Source of the DNA: CALLCD01 sp039196965
GTDB lineage: Bacteria > Pseudomonadota > Alphaproteobacteria > Caulobacterales > Hyphomonadaceae
DNA length: 64,000 nt
Assembly (NCBI GenBank): GCA_039196965.1
Contig: JBCCUK010000021.1
Span: 13,224-77,223, forward strand
Reading direction: 5' to 3'
Shown: positions 8,888 through 17,131 of the stretch, piece by piece
Position numbering within the stretch: position 1 is the stretch's first letter
Layout of the letters: every line of letters starts with the position of its first letter
Made by a program: the position numbers and the translations under genes
The notes under the pieces: generated by a model
Databases searched by the model: none
Told to the model about the DNA's origin: nothing
What the model saw: only the letters and a program-made list of their open reading frames with translations

Positions 8888-9840
8888 CAGAGACAGCTGC
8901 CTCTTCACGATTTGCCGCTGTGCGGGCGGTTATCGAGGCGGAGCAATCTGCGGCACCGCCCAAGCGCGCCCTTGAAATGGCGGCCGCGATCCGCACGCGC
9001 CATGGTGATTGCGTTAAGGGATTTGTCTTTTACGGGTCCGGACTCCGGGAGGCCGATAACCCGGAGAAAATGCTTGACTATTACGTGCTTGTCGATCGCT
9101 ATCGATCTGTGCACAGAGGGATCGGTCTGAAAGCGATATCGAGTTTTGCTTTGCCGCCAAGCGTTCACTACCTCGGAACGACTGACAGCGATGGGCAGTC
9201 CATGTCATCGAAATATGCAATCATGTCTCTGCGTGCTTTCGTCCGCCGGGCCTCGGGCGGCGCGCGCGAGCCTATGATCTGGGGCCGGTTCTCCCAGCCC
9301 TGTCTGGTCATGAGCTGCGACAGCGAAGAGGTGAGAGGTGCTCTGATCGATGCCATTGCCGCGTCAGTGCTCCACTTTGCCGATAAAGTCCGTCCCCTGA
9401 TGGATGGGCAGGTCACCCCGAGGGATTTCTGGACAAGGGCGCTTGCAGAAAGCTACCGCACCGAACTCCGTGCCGAGCGGCCCCTGGAACGGTCGCGGGA
9501 GATCGTTGACCGGTTTGGTGAGCGGTATGATGCCCTTGGCGCTGCCGCCCTTGGTCCTCTCGGCTTGGATGGGAAGATCGACCTTGGGCCGCCGCAGGGA
9601 TTGCCCCGCCGCGCTACCCAGCTGAGTTGGGCGCTCCGGCGTCTGGTCGGCAAGCCCGCCACCGCGTTTCGCGTTCTGAAGGCCGGGTTCACCTTCGATG
9701 GCGGGCTCGATTATGTCCTGCACAAGCTGAAGAGCCATTCCGGCGTAACCATTCCCGTGACCGACCACCAGCGCCGCCATCCGCTGCTCTGGTCGCCAGT
9801 ATTAGCCTGGCGGCTATGGCGGCGCGGCGCTTTTCGATAA
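8884..9840 (+). CDS. Tam41-like cytidylyltransferase (CDP-DAG synthase family homologue)
   Basis: A 318-residue protein that lines up by eye with mitochondrial Tam41/TAMM41, a phosphatidate cytidylyltransferase with a nucleotidyltransferase fold. Shared points: GFVFYGSG (residues 46-53, compare LAFVYGSG), D65 and D71 in MLDYYVLVD (compare MLDFVFTVD), H77, KYAIMS at 110-115 (compare KYGVIS), WGRFSQP at 133-139 (compare AGRLQKP), and a later Y-x-x-E-L-R. No membrane helix is evident, as in Tam41. Being coupled to the lipid kinase by an ATGA overlap, it could activate a phosphorylated lipid (ceramide-1-phosphate or phosphatidate) with CTP. The family call is fairly firm; the substrate is inference. 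Confidence 0.72.
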   Translation: MTETAASSRFAAVRAVIEAEQSAAPPKRALEMAAAIRTRHGDCVKGFVFYGSGLREADNPEKMLDYYVLVDRYRSVHRGIGLKAISSFALPPSVHYLGTTDSDGQSMSSKYAIMSLRAFVRRASGGAREPMIWGRFSQPCLVMSCDSEEVRGALIDAIAASVLHFADKVRPLMDGQVTPRDFWTRALAESYRTELRAERPLERSREIVDRFGERYDALGAAALGPLGLDGKIDLGPPQGLPRRATQLSWALRRLVGKPATAFRVLKAGFTFDGGLDYVLHKLKSHSGVTIPVTDHQRRHPLLWSPVLAWRLWRRGAFR

Positions 9841-9892
9841 CTGGTAAAATTACCTATGGATTGACCAGCTCGCTCACGTTAATGAGAGCCCA

Positions 9893-10270
9893 ATGTTATC
9901 GCGCGTGAGTTTCATCCTTCGGCATGCTGCAATGCTTTTCGCCATGATGGGCTACCTCGCCCATGGGGCGCAGTCGCATATCAGCTTCGCGCAAGGTGAG
10001 ACCGTATCTGTCTTGATTTGCGGGCAGGGTGGAAGTCGCACGGTCGACATGCAGTTCGGAGACCCATCGGGCCCGCAAGAAACCGCGCCGGACTGTTGTG
10101 ATGATTGCACCCACGCATCGGAAAGTCCGCCTATGGATGGCGATTCTTTTGCTGGCAATGTAAATATTCTCCCTGTTCGTGTGCTCTTATCCCGGCAGGC
10201 TCAGCCGGTTCATCCTGGCGGGCCACTTTGGCCCGGCGCTCCACCAAACGGGCCACCGTTTCTCATTTGA
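9893..10270 (+). CDS. DUF2946-like small secreted cysteine-rich protein
   Basis: A 125-residue protein with an N-terminal hydrophobic segment (about residues 8-30) that is probably a signal peptide. The DUF2946 hallmark follows: VSVLICGQGGSRTVDM, then an acidic stretch with the Cys cluster CCDDC, and a C-terminal proline-rich end (PPNGPPFLI). DUF2946 genes commonly sit in copper-related operons, and the next two genes fit that. The cysteines and nearby His suggest metal contact. Start ATG at 9893, 52 bases after the Tam41-like gene. Confidence 0.65.
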   Translation: MLSRVSFILRHAAMLFAMMGYLAHGAQSHISFAQGETVSVLICGQGGSRTVDMQFGDPSGPQETAPDCCDDCTHASESPPMDGDSFAGNVNILPVRVLLSRQAQPVHPGGPLWPGAPPNGPPFLI

Positions 10271-10333
10271 ACTCAAACCTGTCCGCCTGCACCGAGGGGG
10301 TGCGGGCCTTTTTGACTTCAAGTGAGATAATCA

Positions 10334-11404
10334 ATGAAACGTTTTGTAATCAGCGCGGGGCTTGCCCTCGCTTCCATCGCCCTGACTGCCGCTGCCGACG
10401 GGGACACGGCATCAGACCACGCTCCAATCGGCGTTATGGCTGACCACCGCCATGAAAAAGGGGAGTTCATGTTCTCCTACCGCTACATGCGGATGGTGAT
10501 GGACGGATCCCGTATCGGCACGAACTCCGTCACCCCTGAGGAGATCGTCACCACAGTGCCGAACGTGTTCGCTGGCCAGCCGGGTCAGCCTCCCACCCTG
10601 CGCGTTGTCCCCACGGATATGAATATGGACATGCACATGTTCGGGGCCATGTATGGTCTCACCGACCGGGTGACCCTGATGGCGATGACATCCTATGTCC
10701 GCAACGAGATGGACCACATCACCTTTGCTGGGCCTGCGGGTACCGATGTGCTTGGCGAGTTCACCACATCGAGCGACGGGATCGGCGATACAGTGGTGAG
10801 CGCGATTATCGGTCTAGACAATGGCAAGAAAGCTCACCGTCAGTTCAACCTCAATCTCGGCTTTTCCCTGCCCACGGGCCGGATCGGCTTCGAGGATCAG
10901 GTGCTGGCACCCAATGGCATGACGCCCACCCTGCGTCTCCCTTACCCGATGCAGATCGGATCCGGTACGATCGACTTTAAACCCGGCCTGACTCTCCGGG
11001 ATCGGTTTGGCGATGTCAGCATTGGTGGCCAGGTCATGGGAACCGTTCGTCTTGGCGACAATTCGTCGGACTATACGCGGGGAAATATCGGTGAATTCAC
11101 CACCTGGGTGGCTTATGAGCCGCGTCCCTGGATTTCCCTGTCCAGCCGCTTACTCGGGCGAACCATGGGCTCAATCGACGGCTTCGATCCGTTGATCGTT
11201 GCGCCCGTACAGACAGCTAATCCGGCCTTTCAGGGCGGAGAAACACTTGAGGCGCTATTCGGTGTGAATCTGCTTGGCCAGGAAGGCTTTGTCCGCGGCC
11301 ACCGGCTTGCAGCTGAATTCGGATTCCCACTTGTTCGTGATCTGAACGGTCCCCAATTGGAAACAGATTTCATGTTCACGCTGGGTTGGCAGAAGGCGTT
11401 TTAG
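10334..11404 (+). CDS. Outer-membrane transporter-like beta-barrel, Met-rich, copper-operon type
   Basis: A 356-residue exported protein with signal peptide (MKRFVISAGLALASIALTAAA) and alternating hydrophobic/polar strands that end in an aromatic residue (WQKAF), as in outer-membrane barrels. Similar proteins are annotated as transporter or phenol_MetA_deg-like and are frequent beside PCuAC copper chaperones. A striking methionine/histidine stretch, TDMNMDMHMFGAMYG (about residues 95-110), and the earlier DHRHEKGEFMFSYRYMRMVMDG are candidate Cu(I) ligands. It lies between the DUF2946-like gene and the PCuAC gene and is probably in the same transcript. Confidence 0.7.
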   Translation: MKRFVISAGLALASIALTAAADGDTASDHAPIGVMADHRHEKGEFMFSYRYMRMVMDGSRIGTNSVTPEEIVTTVPNVFAGQPGQPPTLRVVPTDMNMDMHMFGAMYGLTDRVTLMAMTSYVRNEMDHITFAGPAGTDVLGEFTTSSDGIGDTVVSAIIGLDNGKKAHRQFNLNLGFSLPTGRIGFEDQVLAPNGMTPTLRLPYPMQIGSGTIDFKPGLTLRDRFGDVSIGGQVMGTVRLGDNSSDYTRGNIGEFTTWVAYEPRPWISLSSRLLGRTMGSIDGFDPLIVAPVQTANPAFQGGETLEALFGVNLLGQEGFVRGHRLAAEFGFPLVRDLNGPQLETDFMFTLGWQKAF

Positions 11405-11433
11405 GGTCGCCCATCAGAAAGAGGATTCTTACC

Positions 11434-11916
11434 ATGCTGAAATATCTTGTTTCTGCTGCGATTCTGGCGACGCTCCCTCTCGGGGCTCTAGCCCATGAAT
11501 TCGCCGCTGAGGGCATCAAGATCGACCATCCCTGGGCGCGCCCCACGGTGACAACACGTCAGCCTGCGGCTGTCTTCTTCCACCTCGACAATAAGGGAGA
11601 GGCCGATGACCGGCTGATCTCTGCGGAGGTGCCTGAAGCGGTGGCGGGTTCAGCCGAGATCCATACAACGCTCAACGATGAAGGCATTATGCGCATGCGC
11701 CGCCTTGCCGATGGGATTGCGATTCCCGCCGGTGAGGAGGTGCCCGTTGCCCCGGGTGGCCATCACATCATGCTGTTTGACCTCACCGAACCCCTGTCAG
11801 AAGGCATGCGGTTCCCGGTTACACTCACCTTTGAGCAGGCCGGCGATGTCGAGGTCGAAGTTGTTGTCGAGACACCGGAGGAGGGTAATGATCCGGTCGA
11901 TCATTCACAGCACTGA
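11434..11916 (+). CDS. Periplasmic copper chaperone PCu(A)C
   Basis: A 160-residue periplasmic copper chaperone of the PCu(A)C family, which delivers Cu(I) to cytochrome oxidase. From the ATG at 11434 there is a signal peptide (MLKYLVSAAILATLPLGALA), then the fold core WARPT. The copper ligands are visible as H77 (EIHTT), M88, H111 and M113 in the segment from AEIHTT to GHHIMLFDL. The C-terminal tail is acidic and ends with His residues (DHSQH). An in-frame upstream start at 11386 would overlap the barrel gene and lacks a signal peptide. It ends four bases before the convergent serine palmitoyltransferase gene. Confidence 0.87.
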   Translation: MLKYLVSAAILATLPLGALAHEFAAEGIKIDHPWARPTVTTRQPAAVFFHLDNKGEADDRLISAEVPEAVAGSAEIHTTLNDEGIMRMRRLADGIAIPAGEEVPVAPGGHHIMLFDLTEPLSEGMRFPVTLTFEQAGDVEVEVVVETPEEGNDPVDHSQH

Positions 11917-11920
11917 TCGG

Positions 11921-13120
11921 TTATTCAGCGAGTACCGCGGCGTTGTCGGCGACCAGAGAACGGAAGACGGAGAGGATCTGATCAATCTCCTCTTCCGTGT
12001 GCGCCGCTGATACCGAAAGGCGGAGAAGGTTTATGCCCGCGGGCGTGGCTGGCGGACCGGAGAAGTTCACGTAAACACCGCGATCGAGCAGGGTATTCCA
12101 CTCACGCACGGCCGTTGCTTCGTCTGGGCGCAGCACGGCGATCACCGGGCTTGCCTCAGCGGCGAGGTCAAATCCCATTTCCTTCAGGCCGCCATGGAGT
12201 TGGCGGCTTCTCGCCCATAGGTTCTCATGCAGCTTGCCGTTTTCTTCGATGATGCGATCGAGTGCGGCTTGTGCGCTCCAGATGCTGGAAGGGGATGGAG
12301 AAGCGGTGAACCGATAGGGCCGTGCGGCGCGGAGGAGCTCGAACTCCGGATGTTTTGAAGAACAAAAACCGCCAATAGCTGCGAGGCTTTTTGAGAACGT
12401 AGCGGAATAGAAGTCTATCTGGTCGAGCACGCCCTGTTGTTCGGCAAGTCCTCGTCCTGTCGGCCCGAAACTTCCAAAGGAGTGGGCTTCGTCGACATAG
12501 ATCAGGGCCCCGTGCCTATGGGCAACTTCGGTAAACTCATCGAGCGGCGCGAGGTCGCCAAACATGGAATACATGCCTTCGACGACAACGAGCCGGTCGC
12601 CCTCCGGTTTTGGAGTCCGGCCAAGGCGTTTGTCGAGATCGGCGGGATTGTTGTGCCGGAAGCGAATAGTTGATGCATCGGAGAGCTTACACGCGTCATA
12701 GATGCAGGCATGGCTGTCAGCGTCGATGAAAATCTGATCGTCGCCCCCGGCAAGGGCCGATATGGCGGCAAGATTTGTCTGGTATCCGGTGGAGAAGACA
12801 ATCGTCGAGGCCATGCCGAGAAAGTCGCTGATCGACTGTTCCAACTTATTGTGCTCGGCATAATTGCCATTGGCCTGCCGTGAGCCTGTCGTACCGGTGC
12901 CGTGCTTGTCGACCGCTGCTTTCGCGGCTGACATGCAAGCCTCATCAAATGTCAGGCCAAGATAATTATTGGTTCCGACCAGAATGACCTCCCGGCCTTC
13001 GACAACGCCGCGGGTTGGAGATAGAATTTCTTCGAACTCTAGTCCGACGGGAATCCGTCCGATCTGACTTGCCAGGTTGAGCCGCTCTAAATATTTGTCA
13101 TACTTGGAGAAAATGCTCAT
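11921..13120 (-). CDS. spt: Serine palmitoyltransferase
   Basis: A 399-residue PLP-dependent alpha-oxoamine synthase that condenses serine with an acyl thioester to 3-ketosphinganine, the first step of sphingolipid synthesis. Visible are the PLP lysine K244 in YSATFSKSLAAIGG, D210/H213 in VDEAHSFG, and H137 (DSHACI), which stacks on the cofactor. The soluble, bacterial type is indicated by the lack of a membrane anchor. The choice of Spt over KBL or BioF rests on the operon: a dedicated acyl carrier protein, an acyl-ACP synthetase and a ceramide reductase precede it. Length and motifs are normal. Confidence 0.92.
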   Translation of the reverse strand: MSIFSKYDKYLERLNLASQIGRIPVGLEFEEILSPTRGVVEGREVILVGTNNYLGLTFDEACMSAAKAAVDKHGTGTTGSRQANGNYAEHNKLEQSISDFLGMASTIVFSTGYQTNLAAISALAGGDDQIFIDADSHACIYDACKLSDASTIRFRHNNPADLDKRLGRTPKPEGDRLVVVEGMYSMFGDLAPLDEFTEVAHRHGALIYVDEAHSFGSFGPTGRGLAEQQGVLDQIDFYSATFSKSLAAIGGFCSSKHPEFELLRAARPYRFTASPSPSSIWSAQAALDRIIEENGKLHENLWARSRQLHGGLKEMGFDLAAEASPVIAVLRPDEATAVREWNTLLDRGVYVNFSGPPATPAGINLLRLSVSAAHTEEEIDQILSVFRSLVADNAAVLAE

Positions 13121-13132
13121 TTGGGCAGATCC

Positions 13133-13423
13133 TTAGGCGGTTTTAAGAGCACGAATCGTATCGACCAGATCGCCTATGGATCTCATCGAACTTACAGTTT
13201 CCATTGGAAATGTAATGTCATAGGTATCCTCGACTTCCATGATCAGGTCAAACACGGACACTGAGTCGATCTCCAGATCCGACATTATGATGGTTGACCG
13301 GCTCAACGCGAGATCGTTCCGGTTGTATGGTGCGAGCAAGCCGCAGACTTTCTGAAAAATGAGATCGTCGGTATCGGTGGAAACCAGTCCGGCCGAGTGT
13401 CCATTGATTTTTTGCGTTGTCAT
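13133..13423 (-). CDS. acpR: Dedicated acyl carrier protein for sphingolipid synthesis
   Basis: A 96-residue acyl carrier protein. The phosphopantetheine serine is S54 in SDLEIDSVSVFDL, with the acidic helix II (IMEVEDTYDITF) following. It is longer than housekeeping AcpP because of about 20 extra N-terminal residues. The ATG at 13423 shares one base with the stop of the reductase gene (TGATG), which fixes the start. In Caulobacter the equivalent AcpR is reported to feed acyl chains to serine palmitoyltransferase, whose gene starts 12 bases downstream here. Confidence 0.9.
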   Translation of the reverse strand: MTTQKINGHSAGLVSTDTDDLIFQKVCGLLAPYNRNDLALSRSTIIMSDLEIDSVSVFDLIMEVEDTYDITFPMETVSSMRSIGDLVDTIRALKTA

Positions 13424-14331
13424 CACGCTTTGTCCTGTTCGAAGGCGAGCGCCAGGGACTCCTCCAATGGGCGCGCGCCATCCATTATCGTGCTCCCGCT
13501 CCAATCATTATGAAGCATTTCGCGAACCTTGCCAGTGTTGAAAAATGTAGATTGCCCGAACAAGGCACAGATACTCTGGGTTAGAAAGGCTGCTGGGAAC
13601 AGTATTAAAGGGCCGACTGGTAGCAGCCTGACCCGTTTTGACAAGATTTTCGAGGCAGTTTCGGTGAGGTCCGTCCAACTGACTTCGCCTTGTTCAGCGT
13701 AGGGTTCGACCGGTTTTTCTGAGCTATGCCCATCCACCATATCGATAATAAATCTCGCGATATCATCGACATACATAAATGATAGCCGTGTCTCATCGCG
13801 GCGCGAGCTTCCTGGAACAGGTAGCCAGCCACGCTTCATGGCATCAAGCATTTGCGCAGTGGCAGGATCGCCTGGCCCGATAATCGCGGCCGGACGGACA
13901 ATCACAACATCCATATTACCGGCGTTTGCCCGGACCGCATTTTCTCCGGCGCGCTTCGATTCTGCATAAGGTGATAGGTGGGGTTCCCGCGCCGCAAGGG
14001 AGGATACGAGAATAAATCGCCGGACGCCGGCTTTTGCTGCCAGATCTGCAAGTCGGCCCGCTGCGCCGCCATTCGCGGTAATTAACTGCTCTCTTGTCGG
14101 GGCTTTGGTCAAGCCTGCCAGATGGATTACGGTGTCGGTCCCGGAGATAAGCGCTTCCAACGCTGCTTCATTGTCGAGATCACCTTTTACCCACTCGATC
14201 CCGTCATCGCCTATACCCCGACGTGTCAGGGCTTTCACCGAGTATCCATCCTCCTTTGCGAGCCGCAGCAGAGACCTGCCGATGAAGCCTGTTCCACCGG
14301 TGACAGCGATCCTTTTTTCAGGGGAGGTCAT
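13423..14331 (-). CDS. cerR: Ceramide reductase-type extended SDR (CerR)
   Basis: A 302-residue NAD-dependent epimerase/dehydratase-like protein. The Rossmann motif TGGTGFIG is at residues 11-18, the substrate serine at S110/S111, and the catalytic Y122xxxK126 in SPYAESKRAG. A hydrophobic stretch (PLILFPAAFLTQSICALFG) near residue 250 may anchor it at the membrane. In Caulobacter the homologous gene at this position reduces the 3-keto group of the ceramide precursor. It overlaps the acyl-ACP synthetase gene by four bases and the carrier protein gene by one. Confidence 0.88.
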   Translation of the reverse strand: MTSPEKRIAVTGGTGFIGRSLLRLAKEDGYSVKALTRRGIGDDGIEWVKGDLDNEAALEALISGTDTVIHLAGLTKAPTREQLITANGGAAGRLADLAAKAGVRRFILVSSLAAREPHLSPYAESKRAGENAVRANAGNMDVVIVRPAAIIGPGDPATAQMLDAMKRGWLPVPGSSRRDETRLSFMYVDDIARFIIDMVDGHSSEKPVEPYAEQGEVSWTDLTETASKILSKRVRLLPVGPLILFPAAFLTQSICALFGQSTFFNTGKVREMLHNDWSGSTIMDGARPLEESLALAFEQDKA

Positions 14332-16103
14332 CTCGCGTCGGCGATACTTCCGCTAGCTTTGCGGCCATCGGAACCGGGATTGAAGATCATCATATTGAGA
14401 TTTTCAAATCCCCCGCCAACATATTTTTGGCGCGCCCGAGCACGGCTGATTTTACCCGAGGATGTCACGATCAGGCTGGATAGGGGCACAAGCCGGACAT
14501 CCACCGATGTGTTTGCTGCAGAGCGGGCTGCAGCTGTCGCTTCCGCGTGGATACGGGTCAGATTTTCCGGATTTCGGGACCGGCACTCCACGAGAATAAC
14601 GATTTCGTCGGTGCCATCTTCATTATTCACCGGGAAGGCAGCTGTCCGTCCGATCCGGCCGGAGACGGCTCCTTCAACGGCCCATTCAAGATCCTGTGGC
14701 CAGATATTGCGACCATTGGAAAGGATAAGGTCTTTCGATCGGCCCGTGATCACGATCTGCCCATTCAGCGAATATCCGAGATCCCCTGTATCGAGCCAAC
14801 CATCCTCGGTGAAAGCTGTTTTGGTCGCTTCTTCGTTTCGATAGTAGCCCGGTGTTACCGATGGCCCGCGCACACAGATCCGGCCGACCTGACGATCACC
14901 GAGGGCACGCTCATGATCGTCGCGCACTTCAAGCTCATGTCCCGGCAGCACTTCCCCACAGAGCATAAAGGTTCGCCGTGATCCGGTATGGGTAATGTCT
15001 GAGGCTGGGATTGCCTCACCTGACCTGCGAAGGCGATCATTATCAATGCAGTCTGGTCGTGCGCCCTGGCCAAGCGGTGCAAAAGATATGGCCAGCGTCG
15101 CCTCCGCCATCCCGTAGCTTGGCACGAAGGATTTTTCTGAAAATCCGTGAGGTTTGAATGTCTTCGCAAAGGCGTCGAGGGCGTCGCTGCGAACCATGTC
15201 GCCACCTATCCCGGCCGCCCGCCAGCTCGATAGATCAAACTCTCTATCATCCCGCCAGCGCCGGACGCAAAGTTCGAAACCGAAGCTGGGGCTATAGCTC
15301 AGCGTGCCCTTATTTTTGGAAATAATGTCGAGCCAAGTGATCGGTCGCCGGGCAAAGGATGACGGTTCCATCAGATCCAGCGATATTTGCGACATCATTG
15401 GCGCGATCAGGAAGCCGATCAAGCCCATATCATGGTAAAGCGGCAACCAGGACACTGCCCGGTCGTTTTCCCGAACCTGAAGGCCGTGGTGAATGATCGC
15501 CTCGCAGTTCGCCGTCACCGTGGCCTGGGTCCCGATCACTCCTTTTGGATCGTTGGTACTTCCGGAACTGTATTGGATGTAGCAAAGATCGCCGGCGCTA
15601 TGAGGGCGTAGTTCAGATTTGCCGCAATTAAGTTTTGGGTCCGCCATGTCGAAATAGGGAATGCCAACAGGGCCCACCGCTTCTCCAATCATGTCGACCA
15701 GCTTTTCCGGGGCAAACATTGCGAAGATTTCTGCTGTACTGGCCATTTGGCGGATCTGGTGTCCGAAGCTCTCCCGGCCGCCCATGGCTGTCGGCATCGG
15801 CATGGGTACAGGTACTAGCCCCGCATATTGGCAGGCGAAAAACAGTCTCACGAATGCCGGAGAAGATTCGGCCAGAAGCCCAATCAGGGCGTTTCGTGGC
15901 GCGAAGGCCGCCAGTTCTTTTGCCAGCTCCATCGCTTCTTCCCGCAGGGCGCGATAAGGAAGCGAGGCGCTAATAGCTCCCGTTGCCGTATAGAAATTCA
16001 GCCCGGATACGCCTTTTGCGGCGTAGTCGAGTGCGTCGATAATGGTTGAAAAGTCGCCAAGTCGAAGGTCAAGACCGCTTGCCGTGGGCGTCCGATCTAT
16101 CAT
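14328..16103 (-). CDS. aasR: Acyl-ACP synthetase / fatty acyl-AMP ligase for sphingolipid synthesis
   Basis: A 591-residue member of the fatty acyl-AMP ligase branch of the ANL superfamily. The P-loop-like A3 motif YIQYSSGSTNDPKGVIGT is intact; WLPLYHDMGLIG is the FAAL signature, and the hinge region has YFDTGD-type LDTGDLGYSLNGQIVITGRSKDLI. Such enzymes adenylate a fatty acid and load it onto an acyl carrier protein; the adjacent carrier gene makes it the likely partner. It is the first gene of the four-gene overlapping operon, so promoter signals should lie in 16104-16341. Confidence 0.87.
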   Translation of the reverse strand: MIDRTPTASGLDLRLGDFSTIIDALDYAAKGVSGLNFYTATGAISASLPYRALREEAMELAKELAAFAPRNALIGLLAESSPAFVRLFFACQYAGLVPVPMPMPTAMGGRESFGHQIRQMASTAEIFAMFAPEKLVDMIGEAVGPVGIPYFDMADPKLNCGKSELRPHSAGDLCYIQYSSGSTNDPKGVIGTQATVTANCEAIIHHGLQVRENDRAVSWLPLYHDMGLIGFLIAPMMSQISLDLMEPSSFARRPITWLDIISKNKGTLSYSPSFGFELCVRRWRDDREFDLSSWRAAGIGGDMVRSDALDAFAKTFKPHGFSEKSFVPSYGMAEATLAISFAPLGQGARPDCIDNDRLRRSGEAIPASDITHTGSRRTFMLCGEVLPGHELEVRDDHERALGDRQVGRICVRGPSVTPGYYRNEEATKTAFTEDGWLDTGDLGYSLNGQIVITGRSKDLILSNGRNIWPQDLEWAVEGAVSGRIGRTAAFPVNNEDGTDEIVILVECRSRNPENLTRIHAEATAAARSAANTSVDVRLVPLSSLIVTSSGKISRARARQKYVGGGFENLNMMIFNPGSDGRKASGSIADAR

Positions 16104-16341
16104 ACTCTACCCCTCTTTGAGCCTGCCCGAAAATCATGGTGCCGCTCCACAAGTGCCATACGGTTCATCGGCTGCGACCCAACTATGAAGGTTGCTTTGT
16201 ATAACCACATAGAATCGAAACCTCAAATGCAATTGACATGTTTTTGACAATCCGCCGCCTATAAACCGATTTCCTGTGTAGTGTGGAAAAACAGGCAATA
16301 ATATTTTGTAATGTTTGGATTTTTAAGGTTCCAGCCGCAGT
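16104..16341 (-). promoter_or_regulatory. Upstream region of the sphingolipid operon
   Basis: A 238-base gap between nth and the acyl-ACP synthetase gene, both on the minus strand. The half nearest nth is AT-rich (around 16220-16330), with a TTGTCA/TTGACA-like element and TA-rich runs on the minus strand. I place the operon promoter here by elimination but cannot fix -35 and -10 boxes. No gene is visible. Confidence 0.35.
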
Positions 16342-17043
16342 TCAACCCGGTGCGGGCGTTTTCGATTTAAACTTACATAGGTCAGAAATGCCACACACCC
16401 AACACTTTGGTTTACGCGCTATGCAGGTGTAACGGCCATGTAAAATTAACCAATGGTGGGCGCTGAGCTTGTATTTTTCCGGTGTTGCCCGCTCCAGTTG
16501 CGACTCAACTTCGTCAGGGGTTTTTCCAGGCGCAAGACCCGTTCGGTTCGAGACTCTGAAAATATGGGTGTCCACCGCGATGGTTGGTTGTCCGAATGCT
16601 TCGTTCAGAACGACATTGGCAGTCTTTCGGCCGACGCCTGGAAGGCGTATCAATTCTTCGCGCGTCTGGGGAACTTCACCACCAAACTCATCGATGATCA
16701 TTTTCGATAAAGCGATGACGTTCTTCGCCTTGTTGCGCCAGAGGCCGATCGTCCGGATATGCTCTTCCACGCCTTTCAGGCCTAGCGCTAATATTTTTTC
16801 AGGCGTGTCGGCGATAGCAAACAGGCCTTCTGTCGCCTTGTTGACCCCTTTATCCGTCGCCTGCGCCGACAGGGCTACGGCCACAACCAGCGTGTACGGG
16901 CTGGTGAAGTTTAACTCGGTTCTCGGATTTGGCCGCTCGGCGGATAGAACCTCATAGAGGGCCGAGGCCTTCTCGACATTGAAAACGGGGCTGCGTCGTT
17001 TGCGCTTCTTCGGGGGACGGTTCTTTAGGGCGAGATCGGTCAT
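16342..17043 (-). CDS. nth: Endonuclease III (DNA glycosylase/AP lyase)
   Basis: A 233-residue base-excision repair enzyme removing oxidised pyrimidines. The helix-hairpin-helix LPGVGRKTA carries the catalytic lysine K140, and D158 in VDTHIFR is the conserved aspartate. The C terminus has the 4Fe-4S cluster pattern C-x6-C-x2-C-x5-C (CIARKPKCWVCGISDLC). A basic N-terminal stretch KNRPPKKRKRR precedes the domain. The ATG at 17043 is chosen because the longer start at 17133 would overlap the divergent DUF2244 gene and adds nothing conserved. Confidence 0.93.
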   Translation of the reverse strand: MTDLALKNRPPKKRKRRSPVFNVEKASALYEVLSAERPNPRTELNFTSPYTLVVAVALSAQATDKGVNKATEGLFAIADTPEKILALGLKGVEEHIRTIGLWRNKAKNVIALSKMIIDEFGGEVPQTREELIRLPGVGRKTANVVLNEAFGQPTIAVDTHIFRVSNRTGLAPGKTPDEVESQLERATPEKYKLSAHHWLILHGRYTCIARKPKCWVCGISDLCKFKSKTPAPG

Positions 17044-17131
17044 TACCTGTTTATCTGGCGCGCCGGGTCTACTGCGCAAGGTGCAAAGTGAGTGGCTGGA
17101 AGTCGTATCGCTTTGAGATATAACATCGATC

